Assembly: GCA_014529385.2 (NCBI GenBank)
Contig: CM043962.1
Span: 121,171,970-121,235,969 of the forward strand
Reading direction: 5' to 3'
From: Adiantum capillus-veneris
Taxonomy: Eukaryota > Streptophyta > Polypodiopsida > Polypodiales > Pteridaceae
Length of the DNA: 64,000 nucleotides
Under the pieces are notes generated by a model. It saw nothing but the letters and a program-made list of their open reading frames with translations. It made no database searches and had not been told where the DNA came from. Positions 56,381-64,000 of the stretch are shown piece by piece (positions within the stretch are counted from its first letter, which is position 1; each line of letters starts with the position of its first letter). The translations under genes and the position numbers were made by a program.

Positions 56381-57690
56381 GTGTTTCCTTGAACATCTGG
56401 AATTGAGTTCGAGCTTGGCGGTGCGGGCTCCTTCCTTGTTTTCTCTTGCCTTGAAGAGGCTTGTTCTTGCCGTTGCTGCTTTAGCGGGCAATCCGGTTTC
56501 ATATGTCCTTTCTCGCCACAGTAGAAGCATCTTCCTTCCTCTCTGAAAGTTTGAAGTTGAGTAGGAGAAAGATACTTAGTTCGCTTGCCATTGCCCTCTG
56601 GCTTCTTAGAGTGATCATCGTCCCTAGATGGAGGATGTTTTCTTCCTTGGCCCCCTTGGTCATCGTAGACCCCTCTTTGTCTTGCACGGTAAGTGCTATG
56701 CTCCATTTTTTTGGGCGTCCCAGTTGAGTGCAAATCCTCAGCAATGATTGCTGACTCCATCATCCTCTGAAGAGTATCATGCGGATACACTTTCATACTC
56801 TTTCGAAGCTGCGGTTGGAGACCTGCTTCGAACTTTCGTTTCTTTTCCTCGTCGACAATCTTCATGAAGGGAGTGACCTTCAGAAGAACCGACCAATACT
56901 TGTCCACATAAGTCGTTACTCTTTCATGTTCCTTATGGGCAAGCCAGTCCCATTCCTTCCGTATGTCCTGCTCGAAGTCAGGTGGAAGAAATTGTTCATA
57001 AAATTCAAATTTGAAGCTCTCCCAAGTTCTGGCTTGAGAACCTTCCAGAATCTTGGCTAACCACCAATTACTTGCCGTTTCCTTGAGGTGCATCCCCACA
57101 TGGCGTAATTTGGATCTTTCTGTGAAGTGCCCATTGGTAAAGGCGACTTCAAACTGTCTGATGAAGGACAATGCTTTGGTGATGTCTCTCCGTCCGTTGT
57201 AGGTTTCGAACTTGATGTCCTTGTCGCCCGATTTGCAGACTCTCATGCGATGTTGAGACTTGCGACCATGCTTCTTGAATCGAGGCTTATCTTTAGGTTG
57301 ATGTAGGGTAGTAGTAGTAGCGGCTTCCTTCTTCTGACGAGATGATCGAGAAGTAGAAGTATAATCAGGAGAGTAGGATGGAGATGAGATAGAGATGTCC
57401 TTGCTCTCGTCTAGCAAAGAGAGCGCTTTTTCCTGGCCTTTCCTTGGAGTAGGCCGTTCATTCCGATCCGAAGATCCTTTGTGCACCTCGGCACGTTCTT
57501 CTTCTCTTTCCTCGTGTGGTCTCACGCCAACAGTGTTGTCTGGATGCTTGGCTGCATCAGTTCCATTCGTTTTCTTCATTCCGCCCAAGAGCTTTTGGAC
57601 GTCTGGCAACAGTAAGATTTGTTGCAAATCCGCAAGCTGAGCTTGCACTTGTTGAAGCTCCTCTTCAACGCTTCTCCCTTGGCCCGACAT
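56332..57690 (-). CDS. chromovirus gag (capsid region plus CCHC zinc knuckle)
   Basis: 452 residues from ATG 57690-57688. Order: N-terminal charged/Ser-rich region, then a retrotransposon gag domain (GRRDITKALSFIRQFEVAF, FTERSKLRHVGMHLKE, WESFKFEFYEQFLPPDF), a basic linker, and the knuckle CFYCGEKGHMKPDC (CX2CX4HX4C). The frame ends at TGA 56334-56332 (LLKGWGL-stop). The pol frame is entered by a -1 shift over the preceding stretch, where GLGSLNNQ leads into protease. Gag would assemble the virus-like particle in which reverse transcription occurs. Intact by eye. Confidence 0.93.
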   Translation of the reverse strand: MSGQGRSVEEELQQVQAQLADLQQILLLPDVQKLLGGMKKTNGTDAAKHPDNTVGVRPHEEREEERAEVHKGSSDRNERPTPRKGQEKALSLLDESKDISISSPSYSPDYTSTSRSSRQKKEAATTTTLHQPKDKPRFKKHGRKSQHRMRVCKSGDKDIKFETYNGRRDITKALSFIRQFEVAFTNGHFTERSKLRHVGMHLKETASNWWLAKILEGSQARTWESFKFEFYEQFLPPDFEQDIRKEWDWLAHKEHERVTTYVDKYWSVLLKVTPFMKIVDEEKKRKFEAGLQPQLRKSMKVYPHDTLQRMMESAIIAEDLHSTGTPKKMEHSTYRARQRGVYDDQGGQGRKHPPSRDDDHSKKPEGNGKRTKYLSPTQLQTFREEGRCFYCGEKGHMKPDCPLKQQRQEQASSRQEKTRKEPAPPSSNSIPDVQGNTETEKGKRQLLKGWGL

Positions 57691-57738
57691 GGTTCTTCCC
57701 GGATTCGTCCTTCTTTGCAGAGAAAGAGAGGAGTCCGA

Positions 57739-57750
57739 GCTCTGATACCA
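57739..57750 (-). other. primer-binding site of the chromovirus
   Basis: On the minus strand TGGTATCAGAGC begins one base after the end of the 5' LTR, complementary to initiator tRNA-Met. Confidence 0.92.
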
Positions 57751-57751
57751 C

Positions 57752-59063
57752 TGTCACAATACGGGAGCGTACACGAGCACTTAGAAATCTGAAAAATATA
57801 ATACTTTGCAAATATGAGAGAAAGGAGAAGATCGACAGAGTATTGGGGACCAGAAGATGGGCTGGTCCCTCCCCCGTTAAGAGTATTCTTTTATTTAGGG
57901 AGAATTCTTATACAAGCACGAGAACCCGAGGAAACCCCTCCGTTCTGTAATCTTAGACCCGAAGGTCGTGCTTTCCCGTAAAGGGCTTGGGCACAAGGCC
58001 GTTCCTTCCCGTAAGAGACTTAGGCGCGAAGCCGTACTTTCTTGTAAGGGACTTAGGCGCGAAGCCGTACTTCCCGTGAGGGGCCTTCCCGTAAGACGGG
58101 AAATTCCTGCAAAACAAACCACACAAAGCAACAATTTCTCAATGCATATCAACACCTTATACCTGTCGCTCCTTGCTCGGAGAATCGACCTCCGTACTCA
58201 GTCGTCACACGAACACTTGCAATTTCCATCGCCAGTCTCTACTCCAGAATCCCAGCGCTAGCACTTTCTGTTGCTTCCGTCATGTCAACAACTGAACGCT
58301 TGCTGCCCTTTTATAGGCCCTTGCACCCGGCGGGAATAGCAACTGAAAAAGGAGAGCCCTGGCGCCCTAGAGAGAGGAGAGAGAGAGCGCGCGCTGGTGC
58401 TAGCACTTTTTAGAGAGAGGAGAGAGAAATCGCAGATTTCAGCCCCCTGCGTAGCTTTTAGCGCTGGCTTTTTTTTAAAATAAGAGTCTTGCTTTATTTT
58501 ATTAATAAAAGGGCTGGTCACTTAAACGTGACCGGCCACTTTATAAAATAAAGTGTGAACCTGTTCAAACTTTAAAAACTCACTCAGTTAGTGAAAACAA
58601 TGCTACACGAACACATTCCAAGCGTCCCCGGGTGCAGGACACGGCACAGATGCAATGCAGACACAGACTCCTCGCGGGAAAACATCTGCCCTCCCGCGAA
58701 TGTTTCTGCTTTTCGTAAAAAGCTTCATTGAACCCATCTTTATTCTTGTGCTTGCGTTCTTACGCGTATTTTCTTACTCAGTTCGGATTTCCTCCTTAGC
58801 CTACGGAATGCCCCCTTACTGATGCACCCGTCACCCATCATGTGACGCATCAGGGGCACTCATAACCCGGCCCTTTCCACCGAACTTACGGAAACTCCTT
58901 CGCGATGTTTACCGTCACCCATCAAATGACACATCAGAGTTGTCCGTTCTTGATGGCAGTTCCTGTAGCTACAATCTTTTAACAGTTCTTAGTGCACACA
59001 ATCAAATATCCTTAAAAAAAGAGATTAATCATTAAAAATAAGAAAATAGTCCAATTAGCAACA
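57752..59063 (-). repeat. 5' LTR of the chromovirus
   Basis: TGTTGCTAATTGGAC..TTGTGACA on the minus strand; pairs with 51691-52999. It should carry the element's promoter. A 'tttataaagtgg' string (minus strand, near 58545) and a 'cctataaaagggc' string (near 58315) are TATA-like; the latter is the better candidate. Confidence 0.95.
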
Positions 59064-59760
59064 GTTGCAAGCCAAATGCTATGTTGGGTCATGCAAGGAG
59101 TCAAACTGTAGAGGCCGTATGCCAGGTGGCACATGCACCTTACCAAAACGTTGCATAATGGGATACAATACCTACCAGTATTATGGCCGGACAATTTTGC
59201 ACTTCTAATGATATGAGACATTCCTCCTTCAAGATTGTTTCAAATTGAGCCAAAGGATGCCATGCAATTGTTTGCACTAGTTGTCCCTCATAGAAAATTG
59301 GCATGCATCGCAGCACAATGATACGAGCTTGCACGGTTTGAAAACGCACTTCATAAAACCCCGTGGGCCCATGAAAAACTCCTTCCATAAGATCTTCATT
59401 AAGGAGATTATTAAGCCACCGTCGTATGAGGAAGACGGGGGAAGCCGTCTAGTAAAGAAGAGGATGCAAGTCTTATCAGTGAAGCTTGCAAGGGTACGAA
59501 GAGCCTCGTTTGTATCAATTGAAGCATGCAAAATATCATCTTCTTCACATTGATCAACTTCCAAAGCATGGCTTTTAGTATAGTCATGTAGCAAAGAATT
59601 AGTGAACTCCAAAAGAGAATCCCAATCTTCTTCTAGCTGAAACGGGACGGGCACTAGGTGCCAACAGAAAAGAACAGAGTCAACAACTTTACGCACTTCA
59701 AATAACACTGAACTGAAAGAGATGCACGACACACGAGACGGGGGGTGGCGGAATTCCACC
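59064..59760 (-). other. frameshifted unknown reading frame inside an older LTR element
   Basis: On the minus strand, 59759-59380 reads an open stretch including LLEFTNSLLHDYTKSHALEV and EDDILHASIDTNEALRTL, and continues in another frame as FHGPTGFYEVRFQTVQARII and AWHPLAQFETILKEE. The join implies one frameshift near 59370. I do not recognise the protein. It starts just after the LTR-like segment at 59783-60178, so it is in the gag position of that element. The chromovirus then splits it. Confidence 0.35.
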
Positions 59761-59782
59761 CCAAGAGAGCACTGGCCCCAAA

Positions 59783-60178
59783 TGTTGGCGTCCCTTTCGG
59801 TTTTTCTTTTATATTGCTTGAACTCTTTACAATGCCGGTACTCGCGCTTTGCACCTTCACCTGGAAGAGTGCAAGAGAATGAGCCCTTGGCTCATGTTTA
59901 GTGCGAATCGTGGGACTATCTTTACAGTCTGCCACATCAGCATGTCAGCGAGTTTTGGGGGGATCCGTACAGCAGCGCCATGTCATCACTTGAATTCGCA
60001 AGAGAGTTGGAGAGTGTGTGTCCTGCTTTATTTTACTGTCTTTAGGTTAGTCACTTGGGCCCCATCGGACTGGTCCCCATAAGTTGGTGGGAACTCCTCT
60101 TTAAGAATAGGCCACTCGGCAAGGCTTTGCAAGTTGGCTCAGTTCTTCAATGGCTTGACACGTCAGCAGTTTGTCACA
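59783..60178 (-). repeat. LTR-like segment (about 396 bp)
   Basis: On the minus strand a purine-rich aaaggtgagctag precedes TGTGACAAACTGCTGACGTG. The segment ends cgaaagggacgccaaca, followed by tttggggccagtgctc. Start and end match the shortened copy at 43061-43168. Having a purine tract on one side and a PBS-like sequence on the other would fit a solo LTR or a junction of two elements. Confidence 0.45.
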
Positions 60179-60532
60179 CTAGCTCACCTTTAGCATTTTC
60201 AATCAGCATTGGATGATGCGTAATCTTGAGGGGAGAAGTTGCAGCATCCATAGGTGTATCTTCGGTGTCGAGTGCTTGTGCTTGTGTCTTTATACCCGTT
60301 GGAAGCATTGGCAAAGATTGGGGTGTCACTCTTCGCTTGCTTGATGACACAATCTCCGTTTGTTTCTATCTTGGTTATTGCCTACATTTGCGTCTAGCCC
60401 CATCATATCAACCGTGTTCAAGATGAAATTTGTATCCAAATCCGAAGCCATTGAAGTAAACTGCTGTTCCCTCTCTCTCCCTTCTCACCCTCACTCTGAG
60501 TCAAAAAGCTCAGGAGCCGTAAAACAAAAGTT

Positions 60533-60630
60533 GCAAACCCTTAATCAGCACCTGCAAACCCTAATACAACACCTGAAAATCCTAATTCAGCACCTGTAAA
60601 CCCTAAGCCAGCACTTGGAAACCCTAAAAT
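60533..60630 (+). repeat. 21-bp minisatellite containing telobox motifs
   Basis: About 4.5 units of 21 bp, pattern gcaaaccctaatncagcacct, starting at 60533, 60554, 60575, 60596 and 60617. The plant telobox AAACCCTAA is at 60556-60564, 60598-60606 and 60619-60627; another lies outside the array at 60735-60743. The region around it (60180-60530) has no recognisable gene. Confidence 0.8.
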
Positions 60631-60780
60631 AAAGCTAAATACAAGCTTGTACACAAAAAAACAGCGAAAACAGCACCACGGAACAGCAAGAAAGGGAGTG
60701 CGAAACACCTTAAACAGCTGAGAATGCAATTTCGAAACCCTAAAATGCAGAAAATCAGCAGATCGAAACCGTAAAACTCA

Positions 60781-60784
<4 letters not shown>

Positions 60785-60861
<77 letters not shown>

Positions 60862-60940
60862 GTATCTCTTTTTTTGTACTCAGGCATGGTATCAGATTCA
60901 CCAGTGTGTAACAAATCGGTCTCATAGGTCATTTTGGCTT
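60785..60940 (+). repeat. (CT)n followed by a minimal LINE L-B 3' end
   Basis: CT run 60785-60860, then 60861-60940 reads ttttgtactcaggcatgg, tatcagattcaccag, gtaacaaat and cggtctcataggtcattttgg. This is the same order as the L-B 3' UTR at 35155-35220 and 49960-50015. It is the shortest L-B copy in the window; its last bases are replaced by the neighbouring LINE. Confidence 0.75.
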
Positions 60941-60945
60941 TTACA

Positions 60946-62520
60946 AGTGGGAAGCCTCAAAGCGAGGAACACCCACAAAAATTAAGAGATACAAAAAGTG
61001 GAGCACCATGAGGCTCCGAGGGCTAGAAACAGTCGAAGTAAATCCTATAGGCATCAAGAGTGATATCCCCAACATCATAAGTGAAATGCAGCGCTTGACC
61101 AAGCGACAACTTGAAATAGGGAAAGGGGTCAACATAAGTGCCTTGAAGCATTAAGGACTTTGGGTGGTGCCAAATGGCCCACAAAACCCAAAATCTAACC
61201 CAATTAAAAAATATTGTAAATTGAGATTGCGGAGACTGGACCACCCCAAAAGCCAAAACCGTTTGTGAAAAGTGCTGGAAGGAAAATGCAGCCGAAGAGC
61301 AGCCAAGGATCTGGAGTAGCAACAACCCCACAATAAGTGTGGCACACTATCCTCAGCTTCATGGCATCTGAGACAACGAGAAGGCGCAATATGCCGTGCA
61401 TGCAATAAGCTGCCAACATGTAGAGCTTCACCTAGCAACGCCACAAGAAAATATGTTCCTTGAGAGTAGATGACTCTGCCAAATGCTAGGCAATGTTTGT
61501 TGCTAGTGGCCACCCCAAGGATGACTTGGAGAGTGATCACAGTTGATTACCATGACGCACAATTCATGCATCAGATTGCAAGAGGGCATAAACATCGCTG
61601 GCTGAAATGCATTCTAGTTTGGTAGCGGCAAGATTCCAATCAGAAAAGCGGGAGTCCACATTCAAAGCAGAAATGGGCGAGAGAATAACAAGCATTTTTT
61701 GAATCTCCCGCCAAAGAGGAGAATAGTGGAGTCCCAACCGAAAACGAGACGCCGCATCAGAGAATGAAAGAACATGACCCGTGTCATCCATCACCTAATG
61801 TACCTTGCATATTCCTTTTTGAGAAAGAACATACACCTGGCAAGGAGACTGTTGGACCAAAGTTGAAGAGAATGCCCTGCTCCAATGCAGACTCTCCAAT
61901 CGAAGGGAATTGCCTAGAAAGGATTGTCGACCATGCCATGCCCAATGCGAGGTGATAACCTTCCAATCAACAATGAGAGAAGAAGTAAAGGGACATCTTG
62001 GAACGTGTCCTTCAAGCTTCCCAAAATTAGCATCCCAATATGTCGGATGCCAATGACCAATGGATGGTGTGACAATATGCGCAAACAAATGTGATACCAT
62101 GAGTGTCGAGGGTTGTTGGTGTTTCAGCAAGACTGTCAATAGCATAGCTTTCCGAGTCAGAACATGACTTCGCAAATTCAAAATATTCAGCCCTGCAAGG
62201 CGCTCGGGAGAGCACAACTTGTCGATAGATAAAAGCCGGAGACCCATTTTGTGAGACGAGGTGCACCAAAAATGCTCCAAAATACTAGACATAAGGGACA
62301 ACAAGCACAACTAAGACCAAGAAAACAGAGGTAAGTAAAACTGCACATAGCCATGATAATGCATTGAACAATCCTGAGACGCACGTGTAGTGGCCAAGTG
62401 GACAATTTCCAATCCAGTCCCAGCCTAGTTTCTGTGTAGCTGATACTTTCCAAGCCAGACGGATAACCCAGACTGCGAGCTATGATGTGTCGAGGAACAA
62501 TCTCCACATAGTCCTAGATC
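60946..62520 (-). pseudogene. degenerate L1-like LINE ORF2 (thumb to zf-RVT)
   Basis: On the minus strand: LGYPSGLESISYTETRLGLD and STWPLHVRLRIVQCII (62470-62370), then SPERLAGLNILNLRSHVLTR, then VGSLLHARHIAPSRCLRC and VPHLLWGCCYSRSLA, the zf-RVT motif, near 61430-61320. A final RFWLLGWSSLRNLNL block comes last. At least four frame changes. The RT core is missing, so this is a 5'-truncated dead copy of an L1 subfamily different from L-A. Confidence 0.75.
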
Positions 62521-63503
62521 AACATAATGTCAATCGAGGACACAGATGACATGATAGGCACACGGAGGAAATCTCTTAAGCTTGTCAGGCTGAGACCATC
62601 CTACACATACAACACTCAGGAAGGCCAACTAAACCACAATCAAGAACCTCACTGCTCTCAACTACACCACCTAGCCACATACACACATACGGAAGGTAAC
62701 TCACCTAATCATGCCAGATTCATACGAAACTTAAGAAACACCATCCCCTCACTAGGATACACCTGTCCCTAAGCTTCTACACTCAAAACCCTCACTCTAA
62801 ACCCATCTGCGGAAAACACGTAGGATGACAGAACAAAATTTTGAAAGTGCCAGAAACTGAAATTTATGAGTACCTATGCGTAGCTTATGTCGCCACGATT
62901 CTATAGACTACTAGCACGCAGAAAACAGACATCGTTTGATACACTTACGGCCACAAATAGCTCGTAGATGCGTCGGCGTGTGCGCTTTGTCTCGCGTGGA
63001 ATGCTTGGCGTTGTCGCGTAGCTCTCCTCGAGCCTACAACAATGGTGCAGTCGGATCTCCAATGCGTTGAGCGAGCCGGGCGTAGCGAGAGGATGAAGCT
63101 CACGCTCTCTCTCTCTCTCTCACACACAGTAGACGACAGCGCTAAGTTTTGATTATGACAAAAGTCTCCCTTACAAAAATGACCTAGGTACCTTATATAC
63201 TAAGGCTACCTTAGGTTTAACCAAAAATGGGGTTGAAAGGGTCAAATGGCTTTGTATTTACAATCTGGAAGTGCCATTGCACCCCGGCTTCTGAAACTAG
63301 AATAACTACTCATTACAAATGACGTTTATAGCCATAATCCGCAGCATTTCATAACTCGCAAAAGATAAGACTTTGGTACGAAACTTGAGTTATGTTGTGT
63401 TGTTGACCCGGCAGTCAACACACCCCCCTTCCGCGTTCATGTCGTCCCCAACATGACCTGATTGTCGATGGCGATGTGGTCTTTGCTGTCGTTTTGTTGT
63501 TGG
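62521..63503. other. no gene recognised
   Basis: Includes a CA-poor AT/CA mixed stretch and a short CT run (63101-63122). Near 63385-63430 'gttgacccggcagtcaacacacccccctt' forms a short palindrome (ttgac..gtcaa) beside a C-rich run, which resembles the edge of a repeat element next to the helicase pseudogene. No domain on either strand. Confidence 0.35.
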
Positions 63504-64000
63504 AAAGAAAGTATAGACTATAGCCTTTGCAGTAGCTTGTCTTGTTCGTCCAATCCGATGTACATAGTCTTCACATGATTCAGGAAAATCATAATTGATG
63601 CTGAACTTTATGTCTTTCACATCCACGCTCCGAGCTGCAGCATCTGTTTCTGTCATTATAGGTCTACTGCCAGATCTAAATTCAAAAAGAACCCAATGTC
63701 GTTTAACTTGACTCTTATCATCATGGATAGAGAAAGCTCCATCCATCACTTGCGTCAGCAAATCTGTCAATTCGTAGTATTTGTGATTCTCAGAAACAAA
63801 TTCTACAATCTGTAGAATTGAGTGATTGGCTTTCTGATCTTGTGAGCCAATGACAACTTTGTAAGGATTTTGTAGAAATTGTATGGCTAAACCCTTAACT
63901 TCTTTAGGCCAAGTTGCACTCCAATGCAAAGTCTATCTGTCAGGCCGAATCCAGGACTTAATTATTCTAATTTGAGGTTCAAAACCCTCCCGAGCATTCG
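63504..64000 (-). pseudogene. DEAD-box RNA helicase (DDX5/DBP2 type) intronless damaged copy, partial
   Basis: From the window edge on the minus strand: GFEPQIRIIKSWIRPDR, TAG (63935-63933) in place of the usual Gln, then TLHWSATWPKE (motif III SAT), FLQNPYKVVIGS, QIVEFVSENHKYYEL. In the C-terminal RecA-like domain: FSIHDDKSQ, PIMTETDAAARSVDVKD (motif V, normally ATDVAARGLDV), FSINYDFPESCEDYVHRIGR (motif VI). About 25 residues normally between 'MDG' and 'SIHGDKSQ' (motif IV region) are deleted. Similarity stops at YTFF (63504) and unrelated sequence follows to 63390. Genes of this family usually have several introns over this stretch, so an intronless copy suggests retroposition or capture by a mobile element. 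It continues beyond the window. Confidence 0.85.

Larger units (their letters stand above)
51691..59063 (-). mobile_element. complete-structure Ty3/gypsy chromovirus
   Basis: 7,373 bp, with LTRs of 1309 and 1312 bp. On the sense (minus) strand the LTRs start TGTTGCTAATTGGAC and end CCCGTATTGTGACA. 5-bp target duplication GTTGC at 51686-51690 and 59064-59068. PBS 57739-57750. Gene order gag, protease, RT, RNase H, integrase, chromodomain. The LTRs differ at roughly 20 positions by eye, so insertion is fairly recent. Coding damage is limited to two stops in pol and a gag/pol frame change. It is inserted in older repeat sequence. Confidence 0.96.

Overview
This is nuclear DNA from a land plant with a large, retrotransposon-rich genome. 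Two conserved plant genes are recognisable, each missing its 5' exon(s): a WD40-repeat gene on the + strand (1536-4828, six visible exons) and a monosaccharide (STP-type) transporter gene on the - strand (35928-40433, three visible exons). Almost everything else is retrotransposon sequence of different ages plus long (GA)n/(CT)n and (TA)n microsatellites. Long repeat-filled introns, abundant GA tracts and a non-L1 type of LINE would suit a fern or another seed-free vascular plant. That is inference; nothing in the window names the species.

Layout. 0-1.3 kb: a LINE tail fragment. 1.5-4.8 kb: the WD40 gene. 5-11 kb: no gene, with GA tracts and tandem duplications. 11.4-13.8 kb: a decayed Ty1/copia pol with a 3' LTR. 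14-17 kb: a LINE tail and a gypsy gag remnant. 17.4-35.3 kb: two copies of one EN+RT LINE family lying 5' end to 5' end. The + strand copy has been split by a 10.8-kb LTR element (23010-33783, 5-bp target duplication GTTCA), and that element's 5' LTR is in turn split by a near-full-length L1-like LINE (23579-29927, 16-bp target duplication). This is a three-level nest whose order of events can be read from its junctions. 35.9-40.4 kb: the sugar transporter gene, with a SINE-like element in an intron. 41-51 kb: several LINE fragments. 51.7-59.1 kb: a structurally complete Ty3/gypsy chromovirus on the - strand with matching LTRs, PBS and TSD. 59-63 kb: an LTR fragment, telobox-like repeats and a LINE. 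63.5-64 kb: an intronless, damaged DDX5/DBP2-type helicase copy.

The two genes are unrelated and form no pathway. The most informative signals concern retrotransposon biology. Three 5'-truncated copies of one LINE family each start at a (CT)n tract on the sense strand. A second LINE family ends in (GA)n. Several unrelated elements carry TAG stops where a glutamine codon is expected, consistent with CAG-to-TAG decay. The large LTR element lacks RT and integrase and encodes a coiled-coil, His-Asp-rich protein plus an unrecognised frame.
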